This document shows, in pieces, positions 27,039 through 36,388 of a DNA stretch of 64,000 bases. Every line of letters begins with the position of its first letter. Position 1 is the first letter of the stretch. The position numbers were made by a program, and so were the translations under genes. The stretch lies in assembly GCA_002705055.1 (NCBI GenBank), contig PAHY01000042.1, forward strand, positions 162,363 through 226,362, written 5' to 3'. The stretch is from Planctomycetota bacterium. GTDB taxonomy: Bacteria > Planctomycetota > UBA1135. The notes below the pieces were generated by a model. It did no database searches, was not told the DNA's origin, and saw only the letters and a list, made by a program, of their open reading frames with translations.

Positions 27039-30000
27039 TCCCACGCTGGTCCGCTTCTTCCGTGCGCTGATTCAACGCCCGGTCGCGGTGTCCATGCTGG
27101 TGCTGGCGCTGCTCGGCGCCGCGGGGATTGCCGCGCTGCGCATCCCGATCGAGATGTTCCCGGCCAACCTGGCCTCGACGACCATCTTCGTGCAGGTGCC
27201 GTGGGCGGGCGCCAACCCCACCGAGGTGGAGACGCGGGTGGTGCGCCCGCTCGAGGACGAACTGCGCACTCTGTCCGGGGTCAAGGAGACCCTCGCCGTG
27301 GCCTCCTCCGGCTCCGGTTACGTCGTGCTCTCCTACCCGGGCGACACCGATATGGACCAGGCGCAGGCCGAGGTGGCCGACCGGGTCGAACGGGTGCGCC
27401 CGCTGCTGCCGAGCGACGCCGACCGGGTCTCCGTGCGGCGCTTTCAGTCCTCCGACCTGCCGATCATGTGGGTCGGCATCATCTACGAAGAGGACACCTT
27501 CGAGCGCTCGCAGGATCTGATCGGCAACGTGCTCTCGCCGCGGCTCGAGGCCGTCGACGGCGTCGCCGCCGTCACGGCGAATGGAGTGCTGCCGCAGTCG
27601 GTACGCATCCTCCTCGACGAGGACAAGGTGGTGGCCAATCGGGTCGACATCGGTTCGCTGGTGGCGCGGCTGCAGGCCGACAACCAGTCGGCGCCGATCG
27701 GCGACCTCGACGACGCCGGCTCGCGCTACATCGTGCGGGTCGACGCGCGCTTCCGCTCGCTGCAAGAGATCGAGGACTTCCCGGTGCAGTCCGGCCTCAC
27801 GCTGGGCGACATCGGCCACGTCGAGATCGTGCGCTCGGCGCCGGAACGCTACTTCAAGGTGAACGGCGAGTTTGCCGTCGGAATGAGCATCCAGAAGGAG
27901 ACCTCGGCCAACACCTTTGAGGTCTGCCAGGAGCTGAAACGGGTCATCGAACAGGAGATCCCGCGTGACCCGACCTTCGCCGGGATGGAGTTCTCGATCT
28001 TCTGGAACCAGGGCGAGAACGTCCGCCAGGCACTCGAGGGCCTGGTCCGCGACGCGCTGCTGGGCGGCCTGATCGCCAGCCTGGTCCTGATGCTGTTCCT
28101 GCGCCGCGTGCGCTACACCATCCTGGTCGCGGCATCGATCCCGTTCTCGGTGCTGATCACGCTGGCCTTCCTGTACTTCACCGGCGACACCTTCAACATT
28201 CTGACGATGACCGGCATCACGGTCTCGATCGGCATGTTGGTCGACAACTCGGTGGTGATCGTCGAGAGCATCTTCGCCCGGCGCGAGCGCGGCGAACCGC
28301 TGCGCGAGTCCTGCGCGCACGGTCCTTCGGAGGTGATGCTGGCGGTGGTGACCGCCACGCTCACGACGGTCGTGGTCTTCGTGCCGCTGATCTTCATGGG
28401 CGAGGACCAAAACGCGCGCGTGCTCACCGGCGCGGTGGGCATCCCGCTGTGCATCTCGCTGATCGCCGCGCTGCTGCTGGCGATCGTGATCGTACCGGTG
28501 GTCTGCTACCGGCTGGGTGGTCACGCCGACGAAGGGCAACAGGATGCCCCCTCGCGTCGCCTGCTGACGCCGCTGCGCCGCGCGCTGGCCTGGATCGCCC
28601 GGCCGTTCGCCTTCCTGGTCCGGATCCTTGATCGGCTCTCGCCGCTGGCCTTCCTGCGCCACTGGCTGCCGCGCCTCGTCGGCTGGAGCATCGATCACCC
28701 GCTGCGCGCCGCCACCCTCGCGCTCCTGGTGCTGATGTCCGGCAGCATCGCCGATTACGGCGGCCAGGTCAGCAACGATCTGTCGATGGGCAGTCAACTG
28801 GAAGCGCGCTTCCGGATTCGTGGCGCCGCCAACCTGGGCGAGGCGCACGACGCGATCCTCAAAATGGAGGAAGCGCTCGCTCAGGAAGACCTGCTGCGCG
28901 AGATCGGCTCGCCGGACATCGGCGTGCAGTTTGACCGCGACGGCGGCCAGATCAACATCTGGCACGAGGAGCGGCCGACGCCCGAAGAAGAAAAGGCCAT
29001 CCTCGACACACTGCAGGAGCGGCTGCCGAGAATGGCTGCGCTGGAGTACCGCTTCGGCGAGGATTTCAACGAACGCGCGACGGAAGACCAGAAGGGCTGG
29101 ACGCGGATCCAGTTGGAAGGACCGGACAGCCGCGTGCTGCACGAGATCCTCGAGGATGTCCGCAAGCGCGCAGAGGCCTCCGGCAAGTTCGAGGCCGTCT
29201 CGGAAGCTGCCGAGACCTCGCGCGAAATCCTGGTGCAGCTCGACCGCGAGCAGATGGCCCAGGTCGGCCTGAACAGTCAGGCGATGGTCGGCAACATCGA
29301 GTGGAACCTGCGCGGCTTCATGGTCTCGCGGTACCAGATGCCGAACGAGGACGTGCCGCTGATTCTCGAGTACGACCGTCCCGAGAACCCGGATCGCAGC
29401 GACCTCACCGATATGTCCATCTGGACCGGCAGCGCTTCGGTCCCGCTGTCGACCTTCGCCCGCTTCGAAGCCAGTCGCGGCCCGGCATCGATCGCGCGGC
29501 GCGATGGCCGCACGGTTGCCTCGCTCGGACTCAAGACCAAGACCGAGGATCTCAAGGAAGCCGCCCGCCAGGCGCGGCTGTTCATGGCCGAGATCGACCT
29601 GCCCGAGGGCTATCACTGGACCCCGGTCGGCGGCCTGCAGGACTTTAATGAGGGCCTCGCCGACATTCAGCGCGCGCTGATGCTGTCGATCGCGCTGGTC
29701 TTCCTGCTGATGGGCCTGCTGTTCAACTCGCTGATCCTGCCCTTCTCGGTGCTGATCACCGTGCCTTTCGCCTGGGTGGGCTTCAAGTGGGCCTTCCGCA
29801 TCTCCGGGGTCCCGATCGACCTGCTTGCCTGGGTCGGCATGATCGTGCTGGCCGGCGTCGTGGTGAACAACGGCATCGTGCTGGTCGACCGCATCCTGCA
29901 GCTGGAGCTGCGCGGCTACGGTCGCCGCGAGGCGATCCTGGACGGTGTCCGCGATCGCCTGCGCCCGGTCCTGATGACCGCCTTCACGACGATCTGCGGC

Positions 30001-30201
30001 CTGCTGCCGATCGCCATGTCCGAAGCAGCGACCGGCGGCTTCAGCTTCCGCGGCCTCGCGGTGGGCGTCTCGGGCGGCCTCGCGATCAGCACCTTGTGCA
30101 CGCTGTGGACGGTGCCGCTGGTCTACGCGCAGCTGCGGCGCGCGGCCGACTGGGGCGGAGATCTGGTGCGGGTGCGGCGGGCGGCCGCCGCGAGCGCCTG
30201 A
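27025..30201 (+). CDS. RND efflux transporter, second of a tandem
   Basis: A second, clearly different RND pump of 1058 residues starting with ATG at 27025 inside the end of the first. Seen: FPANLASTTIFVQVPWAGANP-type porter start, TM4 GITVSIGMLVDNSVVIVESIFARRE with a single relay Asp, and WVGMIVLAGVVVNNGIVLVDRI in TM10-11. Between TM6 and TM7 it has an amphipathic basic stretch (about 500-560) rather than the extra helices of its partner. Two non-identical pumps behind one adaptor recall heterotrimeric MdtBC-like systems. No TolC-type gene follows; the next gene is ribH. Confidence 0.93.
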   Translation: MTEPDPTLVRFFRALIQRPVAVSMLVLALLGAAGIAALRIPIEMFPANLASTTIFVQVPWAGANPTEVETRVVRPLEDELRTLSGVKETLAVASSGSGYVVLSYPGDTDMDQAQAEVADRVERVRPLLPSDADRVSVRRFQSSDLPIMWVGIIYEEDTFERSQDLIGNVLSPRLEAVDGVAAVTANGVLPQSVRILLDEDKVVANRVDIGSLVARLQADNQSAPIGDLDDAGSRYIVRVDARFRSLQEIEDFPVQSGLTLGDIGHVEIVRSAPERYFKVNGEFAVGMSIQKETSANTFEVCQELKRVIEQEIPRDPTFAGMEFSIFWNQGENVRQALEGLVRDALLGGLIASLVLMLFLRRVRYTILVAASIPFSVLITLAFLYFTGDTFNILTMTGITVSIGMLVDNSVVIVESIFARRERGEPLRESCAHGPSEVMLAVVTATLTTVVVFVPLIFMGEDQNARVLTGAVGIPLCISLIAALLLAIVIVPVVCYRLGGHADEGQQDAPSRRLLTPLRRALAWIARPFAFLVRILDRLSPLAFLRHWLPRLVGWSIDHPLRAATLALLVLMSGSIADYGGQVSNDLSMGSQLEARFRIRGAANLGEAHDAILKMEEALAQEDLLREIGSPDIGVQFDRDGGQINIWHEERPTPEEEKAILDTLQERLPRMAALEYRFGEDFNERATEDQKGWTRIQLEGPDSRVLHEILEDVRKRAEASGKFEAVSEAAETSREILVQLDREQMAQVGLNSQAMVGNIEWNLRGFMVSRYQMPNEDVPLILEYDRPENPDRSDLTDMSIWTGSASVPLSTFARFEASRGPASIARRDGRTVASLGLKTKTEDLKEAARQARLFMAEIDLPEGYHWTPVGGLQDFNEGLADIQRALMLSIALVFLLMGLLFNSLILPFSVLITVPFAWVGFKWAFRISGVPIDLLAWVGMIVLAGVVVNNGIVLVDRILQLELRGYGRREAILDGVRDRLRPVLMTAFTTICGLLPIAMSEAATGGFSFRGLAVGVSGGLAISTLCTLWTVPLVYAQLRRAADWGGDLVRVRRAAAASA

Positions 30202-30319
30202 GCAGCGCCCGACCGGGGCGGGCCATGCAAATCGGCGCGCGACCGTACTTCGCGACGATTTCACAGATGCACGCTTGCCCCATTGCCGGGGATGCAGGAA
30301 AATCCTGGCTTCCCGACCG

Positions 30320-30844
30320 ATGGTCCAGCTCATTCAACCCTCCACCAAGTCGGCCAGCGACCGCCGCTTCGGCATCGTCGCAGCCCGCTTCAACGCCGAG
30401 ATCACCGAAGCCATGCTCGACGGCGCGGTGCAGGTCCTGCAGGACGCCGGCGTTTCCGAGTCGGCCATCGAAGTCGCGCGCGTTCCGGGGGCTTTTGAGC
30501 TGCCGATTGCGTGCCGCAGCATGGCCCGTTCCGGTCGCTTCGATGCGGTCATCGCGCTGGGTTGCGTGATCCGCGGGGAAACCCCCCACTTCGATTTCGT
30601 CGCCGCCGAAGCAGCCCGCGGCTGCATGCAGCTGGGATTGGAAACCGGGGTCCCGGTGGTGTTCGGGGTTCTGACCACCGACACGCTGCCCCAGGCACGT
30701 CACCGCGCGGTCCCCGAGCTGCGCTCCGGCAGCGACGGCGGCACCGAGGGTGACGCCGAGAAGATCACCCCTCGCTCCAATAAGGGTGCCGAGGCCGCCG
30801 CCGTGGCACTGGAGATGAGCGCCCTGCTGGAGGAGATTCGATGA
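30320..30844 (+). CDS. ribH: 6,7-dimethyl-8-ribityllumazine synthase
   Basis: Penultimate step of riboflavin synthesis, joining the pyrimidine and 3,4-dihydroxybutanone-phosphate. The ATG at 30320 gives 174 residues; a longer TTG-started form is less likely. Seen: IVAARFNAEITEAML, VPGAFELPIACRSM, LGCVIRGETPHFDFVA with the catalytic histidine, and TTDTLPQARHRA. Between RHRA and SNKGAEAA there is an extra loop of about 15 residues, so the usual ERAG-K-GNKG segment is replaced. The TGA overlaps the nusB start (ATGA), the common ribH-nusB pairing. No FMN riboswitch is seen in the 118-base gap before it. Confidence 0.94.
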   Translation: MVQLIQPSTKSASDRRFGIVAARFNAEITEAMLDGAVQVLQDAGVSESAIEVARVPGAFELPIACRSMARSGRFDAVIALGCVIRGETPHFDFVAAEAARGCMQLGLETGVPVVFGVLTTDTLPQARHRAVPELRSGSDGGTEGDAEKITPRSNKGAEAAAVALEMSALLEEIR

Positions 30845-31665
30845 TGGCTACCCCCGTCCGCCGCCGTACCCGCGCACGCGAACTCGCGCTGCAGTTTCTC
30901 TACTCCTATGAGATGCGCGGCGAAGAGTCGATGGCCGACCTCGACTCCTTCGTCGAGCACCACACCAAGACCGGCGAAGCGGCCACCAACGAGCCGCCGA
31001 CCAAGGACCGGATTGAGATCGCCGACTACGCGCGCGATCTGGTCCGCGGCGTGCACGATCACCTCGACGAGGTCAATCGTTGGATCGAGCACATCGCCCG
31101 CAACTGGCGCCTGGATCGGATGGCCTATCTGGACCGCAACATCCTGCGGATCGCGCTCTACGAGCTGCTGCACCAGTCGGAGATCCCCTTCAAGGTGGTG
31201 ATCAACGAGGCGATCGATATCGCCAAGCGCTTCTCGACCGCCCAGTCCGGCTCCTTCGTCAACGGCATCCTGGACCGTGCCCGAATCCTGATCGAGCAGG
31301 CGCGCGAAGAGTCCGGTGAGCAGATCCCGAAGGCTCCCGCAGCAGGCTCGGCCGGTCTGGGCGCCGCCCCGCCGGACGCCGAGGCAGCTTCCTCCACCGG
31401 TTTGCCCCCGGGAGCTCCGGTTTCACGGCCGAGCGCGCGCAAGCCGGAGGCGGCAGGCGCCGAGGCCGGCAGCGACGAAGAGGCCATGCCGAGCAGCGGC
31501 GAGTTTCCCGCCCAGGGCGAGACCGAGTTCCCCGCCGCCGCGACCCCGGCCGAGGCAGATGAGGATCTCGCCGATCCGGCCGCGCTGCCGCGGCCGCGCC
31601 GTCGTCGCCGCCGTCGCCCGGGAAGCCAGGAAGGCCCGCGCCGGCCCGATTCTGACCAGGACTGA
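30841..31665 (+). CDS. nusB: Transcription antitermination factor NusB with long C-terminal tail
   Basis: RNA-binding antitermination factor acting with NusE on rRNA leader transcripts. The N-terminal 155 residues are NusB: RRRTRARELALQFLYSYEM, DYARDLVRGVHDHLDEVNRWI, LDRMAYLDRNILRIALYELL, KVVINEAIDIAKRFS and SGSFVNGILDRARIL. The family is about 140-170 residues; here 274, because of a tail that is Ala/Pro/Glu-rich, then acidic, then a run of arginines (RPRRRRRRRPG) near 255. The tail looks disordered and RNA-binding-like. It overlaps ribH and is 26 bases upstream of ftsY. Confidence 0.92.
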   Translation: MMATPVRRRTRARELALQFLYSYEMRGEESMADLDSFVEHHTKTGEAATNEPPTKDRIEIADYARDLVRGVHDHLDEVNRWIEHIARNWRLDRMAYLDRNILRIALYELLHQSEIPFKVVINEAIDIAKRFSTAQSGSFVNGILDRARILIEQAREESGEQIPKAPAAGSAGLGAAPPDAEAASSTGLPPGAPVSRPSARKPEAAGAEAGSDEEAMPSSGEFPAQGETEFPAAATPAEADEDLADPAALPRPRRRRRRRPGSQEGPRRPDSDQD

Positions 31666-31691
31666 GCCTCGCACAAACCGATTCACGACTA

Positions 31692-32603
31692 ATGGTGTTC
31701 GCTCGACTGCGTGCCGGCTTGAGCCGGACCCGAAACAAGATCCGCCACGCGCTGCGGAGCCTCGGCGGAGATCGCACCACCGCCGAGACGCTGGAGGCGC
31801 TCGAGGAGATCCTCTACACCGCCGACGTCGGCCCGCTCGCCACCGAGCTGCTCGACGCGGCCGAAGCCGAGCTCAAAGCCGGTCGCCTCGCGGGCCCCGG
31901 CGAGATGGAGGCCTGGCTGCGCACCCAGTTGCTGGAAGCGGTCCAGGGACCGGACGGCGATCCCCTGCCGCTGGTCGAAAGCGGCCCGACCGTCGTGCTG
32001 GTAGTCGGCGTCAACGGCGCCGGCAAGACGACCTCGATCGCCAAGCTGGTGCATTGGCTGCAGCAGCAGCAGCGCAAGGTGCTGGTCGCCGCCGGCGACA
32101 CCTTTCGGGCGGCGGCCGTGGAACAGCTCACGATCTGGTGTGATCGCCTGGGCGCCGACCTGATCAAGAGTCAGCAGGGCGCCGATCCGGCTGCCGTCGC
32201 CCACGACGGCGCGGAGGCCGCCGTGGCACGCCATGCCGACGTCCTGATCGTCGACACCGCGGGCCGCCTCCACACGCAGAAGAACCTGATGTCCGAGCTC
32301 GAAAAGATCTCGCGCGTGCTCGGCCGCAAGATCGAAGGCGCGCCGCATCACACCCTGCTGGTGCTCGATGCGACGACCGGCCAGAACGCCGTGCAGCAAG
32401 CCAAGCTGTTCGGCGAGCGCGTGCCGCTCAGCGGGGTGATCCTCTCGAAGCTCGACGGGACGGCCAAGGGCGGCGCGGTGATCTCGATTGGCCGGCAGCT
32501 TGGCCTGCCGGTCTGCTACGTCGGTCTCGGGGAGCAAGTCGAGGACTTTGAGGTCTTTGACCCCCAGGAGTTTCTCGAGGCTCTGTTCGCGCCAGGCGAT
32601 TGA
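31692..32603 (+). CDS. ftsY: Signal recognition particle receptor FtsY
   Basis: SRP-GTPase that docks ribosome-SRP complexes at the membrane. 303 residues: a short N domain (about 1-90) and a G domain. Seen: G1 GVNGAGKTTS (about 105-114), DTFRAAAVEQL (closing loop and G2), DTAGRLHTQKNL (G3), SKLDGTAKGG (G4/G5). There is no acidic A domain; the basic amphipathic N-terminus (ARLRAGLSRTRNKIRHAL) is a likely membrane-targeting helix. The TGA is overlapped by a TTG start of the next gene (TTGA). The nusB-ftsY order is not universal but both are housekeeping genes. Confidence 0.96.
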   Translation: MVFARLRAGLSRTRNKIRHALRSLGGDRTTAETLEALEEILYTADVGPLATELLDAAEAELKAGRLAGPGEMEAWLRTQLLEAVQGPDGDPLPLVESGPTVVLVVGVNGAGKTTSIAKLVHWLQQQQRKVLVAAGDTFRAAAVEQLTIWCDRLGADLIKSQQGADPAAVAHDGAEAAVARHADVLIVDTAGRLHTQKNLMSELEKISRVLGRKIEGAPHHTLLVLDATTGQNAVQQAKLFGERVPLSGVILSKLDGTAKGGAVISIGRQLGLPVCYVGLGEQVEDFEVFDPQEFLEALFAPGD

Positions 32604-34543
32604 TCGCGGTCCTGCTCGCGGCTTGGGTCCTGGCACCCCTCTTGGCCTACGGGCCGCGGGTGCTGGATGACACGCGGCTGGATGCCGGAGTCCTGGGGCT
32701 GCTCGCGATCGCCCTGGTCGCCGCCTTCTGGCCGCAGCGGCATGGGCTGCGCACGCTGCCCGGACTGAAGCTCTGGCTCGGCGCGGCCGTCGTCGCGCTG
32801 CTCGCGCTGCTGTTTCAGGACCGCGCCTGGAGCGAAGTGGTCAGCGGGCTCGCAGATCGCGCCGTCTGGCTGAGCGCGGGCGCGGTGCTGCTCGTCGCCG
32901 CCCATGCCAGGAAGGAAGATGCCGGCCGCGCGCTGCACTTCGTCTTCGTCGGCATCGCCGCGATCAGTTATCTCGCCCTGGTGCAGTGGCTGGGCCTGGA
33001 CCTGCTCGGCCTGAAGCCGGCGCCGAACGCGCCGCCCACGGCCTTCCTGTCCAACCGGCCGCAGGCCGCCGAGCTGCTGAGCGTGTTCATCCTGGCCTGG
33101 CTCGGCTCACGGCAATTCGCGACGCCGGCGGCGACCCTGCTGCTGCTCGGTCCGGCCGCGCTGATGACCGGCTTCTACGATTCGAACGCGGCGCGACTCG
33201 CCCTGCTTGCCGGCCTGGGCTGGCTGTGCTGGCGGGAACGCGAGCGCCTGCTCGTCCCCGCCGCGCTGGTGCTGGGCTGCTTCGTGATCGGCGAAACGGC
33301 GCGCGTGGTGATCCCGCCCCCCTTCGCGACTCAGGAACAGGGCGAGGCCGGCCTGAAACCCTGGGCTTCGGTCGAAGGACGCAGCCACCTCTACGCGGCC
33401 AGCCTGGCGCAGGCCGCGAGCTCGCCGCTGGGGATGGGCTTCGGTCGCTTCGAGGTCGATTATCCCGAGTGGCGCCCGCTCGCTGAACAACGACTGTCGG
33501 CTTCGGACTACCAGAACGTCGCCACGCGACGGCCGAAGACTCCGCACTCCGAGCCGCTGCTGATCCTGCTCGAGTTCGGCTGGCTGGGCGCCGCGCTGAT
33601 GGCGGCCGGGCTGTGGCGTCTGCTGCGCGACCCGCAGCGGGCACGCTGGACCGATGCTGCGCTGATCGGGCTCGGCATCCACGCGCTGGTGCGCTCGCCG
33701 CTGAGCGATCACGGCCCCTTGCTAGCGCTGGGCATCCTGCTGCTCGCGGCGCGGCGCGACCCCGGGAGCGCGCCGCTCGCAGCCTCCGCCGCGCGCTCCG
33801 GCAAGTCGGGCTCGGGCAGGCTCCCCACCGCCTGGGCGCTCGCGGCGCTGGTCGCCGCTGCTGCAGCTTTGCCCGCCCCCCGCCAGATCGGCGGCGAGCT
33901 CTACGTCGCGCAGCGTCTGCCGCTCGACGTCGAGAAGCCCGCGTCGATCATGGAGAAGGCCGTGGCCTGGCGCCCCTGGGACGCCCGGGCGCTCGGCATC
34001 CTCAGCGTCGACCGCAGCCGCGAGCCCGATCCACAGCTCGAGCGCGTCCGCGGCCCGCTGCTCGAAGCCCTGCGTCACGATCCCAGCGACCTCTTCGCGC
34101 TGAATCAGCTGTTCATCCTCGACACCAAGCGCGGCCAAAGCGACCTCGGGCTGATCTGGCTGATGCGCTCGGAGCAGATCGCGCCCGAGCACCCGGCGGT
34201 GCGCACCAACCGCACCTTGCTGCAGCGCGAAGTCGCCGACTTCCACCGCATCAGCGGCACGCAGATGCTGGCCGAGCAGCTGCCGGGCGCTCATCAGCAC
34301 CTGCTGCTGTCGCAGCTGTGGACGGCGATGGCCGAGATGCGCGAGGGCGAGGTGCTGAAAGCGCAAAAGGCGCTGCGCGCGGCCGCCGTCTACTCGCAGA
34401 GTGACCGGGCGCTGCTCGAGCGCGTGGCCCGCGACCCCGAGCTAAGCGAGCAAAAAGTGAGGGCCACGCTTGAACGCGTGGCCCCGGTGGATGAGCACCG
34501 CTATCTAGGGCGGGTGCTCGATGCCGCAGCGCCGAACGACTAG
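32600..34543 (+). CDS. O-antigen-ligase-like polytopic protein with TPR-like tail
   Basis: A 647-residue membrane protein that I read as a Wzy_C/WaaL-family member: about 10-12 hydrophobic segments to residue 430, with the long periplasmic loop between late helices. Seen: ALMTGFYDSNAARLALLAGLG, the Wzy_C-like loop GLKPWASVEGRSHLYAASLAQAASSPLGMGFG, a second histidine in TPHSEPLLILLEFGWLG, and a C-terminal 190 residues made of helical hairpins (WRPWDARALGIL, DPSDLFALNQLFIL, APEHPAVRTN) of TPR type. Start is TTG at 32600, overlapping ftsY. It converges on the PpiD-like gene with a 4-base overlap. O-antigen ligation is inference; polymerase or other glycan transfer is possible. Confidence 0.72.
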   Translation: MIAVLLAAWVLAPLLAYGPRVLDDTRLDAGVLGLLAIALVAAFWPQRHGLRTLPGLKLWLGAAVVALLALLFQDRAWSEVVSGLADRAVWLSAGAVLLVAAHARKEDAGRALHFVFVGIAAISYLALVQWLGLDLLGLKPAPNAPPTAFLSNRPQAAELLSVFILAWLGSRQFATPAATLLLLGPAALMTGFYDSNAARLALLAGLGWLCWRERERLLVPAALVLGCFVIGETARVVIPPPFATQEQGEAGLKPWASVEGRSHLYAASLAQAASSPLGMGFGRFEVDYPEWRPLAEQRLSASDYQNVATRRPKTPHSEPLLILLEFGWLGAALMAAGLWRLLRDPQRARWTDAALIGLGIHALVRSPLSDHGPLLALGILLLAARRDPGSAPLAASAARSGKSGSGRLPTAWALAALVAAAAALPAPRQIGGELYVAQRLPLDVEKPASIMEKAVAWRPWDARALGILSVDRSREPDPQLERVRGPLLEALRHDPSDLFALNQLFILDTKRGQSDLGLIWLMRSEQIAPEHPAVRTNRTLLQREVADFHRISGTQMLAEQLPGAHQHLLLSQLWTAMAEMREGEVLKAQKALRAAAVYSQSDRALLERVARDPELSEQKVRATLERVAPVDEHRYLGRVLDAAAPND

Positions 34544-36306
34544 TTGGCCGCGACGACGCGCTCGAGGTTGTAGTTGCGCGCCATCGCCTCGAAGGAGAGC
34601 TGATCCGCGCGGAAGGTCTGCGAACCCTGGAAGGCCAGCGTCGCGCGCAGCGAAGCCAGCTCTTGCGGCCAGATGCGCTCGGTGCTGGGCTCGCGCGTGC
34701 CGACGAGGCGCGCCACGACGACAAAGCGGTCTTCGACGAAGGTGTTCTCGAGCGGGCCGATGATCTGCCCTTCGACGAGGTCATCGAGCTGACGGTTGAT
34801 CTGACCGCGCAGCCAATCGCTGACATCGTCCTCTGCGTCCCAGACCGGATCCTCGCCCGAACGGCGGTTGCGCGAGATCCAGCCCAGCGTCGAAGCGCTG
34901 AGACCGGCATCGGTCGCTGCCTGGGTGAAGGCCGCGGAGTCGACCACGACGGCGTCGCCCTCGACCTCGGGCTGCGGGAAGGTGGCGATCAGCGCCTCGG
35001 CAGCCTCGGTGGCGAGCTCGGGCATGCGGCCCTCGCGCCAGTAATCGACGACCGAATCGCGGATCTCTTCGAGCGGCGGCAGCTCGCGCGGCAGCTGCTG
35101 AATGGCGCGGGCAATCACCGCGTAGCCATCGCCCAGCACCGGGCTGGCCAGGAACACGCCTTCATCGACGCGCAGCAGCTGCGCCAGGCGATCGTTGCCG
35201 ATCCGCTCGAGTTCGGGGAGCTGCGAAGCCGGCACCGGCTCTTCGAAGGTGAGGACTTCGACGCCCTTCTCGGCCGCGAAGGCCGTCAGATCACCGGATT
35301 CCGCGGCATCGCCCTGCAGCGCCTGGGCTGCGCGCTGCAGCATCCAGTCCTGCTTGAGGCGCTCGTCGCCGACCTCCTCGCGCGAGAGGTACGGACCCAG
35401 CTCGGGATCCTGCTCGCTGCCGTCTTCCGGCAGCGGACGCTCGTACAGGAAGCGACGGTTGAACTCGTAGAAGGAGCCCAGCATCTCTTCGGTGGGCTCT
35501 TCGGCCGGCATCCAAGCCTGCACGGCCTCGGTGGCCAGCGCATCGGCGGTGATCAGCACCGCCTCGAAGGCGACGGCCTCTTCGTTCTCGAGGTCGCGGC
35601 GTTGGGTGAAGCTGAGGCCTTCGTCGTAGAAGGTCTGCAGCTCTTCCTCGGTGGGCTCCAGAGCCTGCGAAGCGGTCTCGAACTCGGCGGCGCGCCAGAC
35701 CATGTACTCGACCTGGAACTCCTCGTAGCGCTCATTGAAGAGCTCGAGGACCTCGGCTTCGGTCGGGACCTGACTGCTGGCCAGCATCTCTTCGAGCATC
35801 GGCACACGCAGCACATCGCGCAGCAGCATCTCGAACTGCAGCGCCGAGGTGAAGCCCATGTTGCGGACCAGCTGCATGTAGTCGCCGCCCTGGCCCAGCA
35901 TGCCGGCCAGGAAATCGCGCACGGTGGCGTCCGGGACGATCAGACCGATGTCCTCGGCCAGCTTGCGCATGAGGGCGTAGACCAGCTCGTCTTCCGCGTC
36001 ATCACCGCGGTAAGCCGGGCCGAAGAAGCGCTCCTCCCATTGCATGAGCTGCGCCGCGCGGACCGTCTGCTCTTCGGTGATTTCGAACTTGCCGCTGGGC
36101 AGATCCGCGGTGGCGACCAGGGCCGGGCCGCCGCCGAACATCTTGTCGAAGGCCGACAGCATGGGGCCGGTGACGCTGAAGATCACCAAGCAGAAGATCG
36201 CCACTCCGATGAGGAAGAGGCGACGCCGCTGGGACATCGGCTTCGGGGTCAGATCCTCGTCTTCGGGGATCGTGGTGGTACGAGACTCTTTCTGGGACTT
36301 GCTCAT
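34540..36306 (-). CDS. PpiD-like membrane-anchored SurA-N chaperone
   Basis: A 588-residue periplasmic foldase candidate. It has a basic cytoplasmic N-terminus, one membrane helix (about 31-50, LFLIGVAIFCLVIFSVTGPML), then a SurA-type N-terminal helical domain and long acidic helical sequence. A divergent parvulin-like section is seen near 330-450, with IGNDRLAQLLRVDEGVFLASPVLGDGYAVIARAIQQ, resembling the GYhvI strand of PpiC domains but without the full catalytic set, so it is probably a chaperone rather than an isomerase. The gap to scpB upstream is 82 bases; transcription from its own promoter or as operon tail is possible. Confidence 0.75.
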   Translation of the reverse strand: MSKSQKESRTTTIPEDEDLTPKPMSQRRRLFLIGVAIFCLVIFSVTGPMLSAFDKMFGGGPALVATADLPSGKFEITEEQTVRAAQLMQWEERFFGPAYRGDDAEDELVYALMRKLAEDIGLIVPDATVRDFLAGMLGQGGDYMQLVRNMGFTSALQFEMLLRDVLRVPMLEEMLASSQVPTEAEVLELFNERYEEFQVEYMVWRAAEFETASQALEPTEEELQTFYDEGLSFTQRRDLENEEAVAFEAVLITADALATEAVQAWMPAEEPTEEMLGSFYEFNRRFLYERPLPEDGSEQDPELGPYLSREEVGDERLKQDWMLQRAAQALQGDAAESGDLTAFAAEKGVEVLTFEEPVPASQLPELERIGNDRLAQLLRVDEGVFLASPVLGDGYAVIARAIQQLPRELPPLEEIRDSVVDYWREGRMPELATEAAEALIATFPQPEVEGDAVVVDSAAFTQAATDAGLSASTLGWISRNRRSGEDPVWDAEDDVSDWLRGQINRQLDDLVEGQIIGPLENTFVEDRFVVVARLVGTREPSTERIWPQELASLRATLAFQGSQTFRADQLSFEAMARNYNLERVVAAN

Positions 36307-36388
36307 CGTGGACGAACGGCCTCCGCAGGGGAACGGGAGAGTCTACCCGCGCGCCCCGGACTCGCCTACCACGCTTGGCCGGAAGCCC

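Noticed and set aside
30202..30319. FMN riboswitch upstream of ribH
   Set aside because: The 118-base gap lacks the conserved RFN multi-helix sequence; only a weak 5-bp stem is present.
26971..30333. A 1120-codon minus-strand frame across the second RND gene
   Set aside because: Antisense shadow of the RND gene, very rich in His, Gln, Arg and Asp; no recognisable motif, and the plus strand has complete RND signatures.
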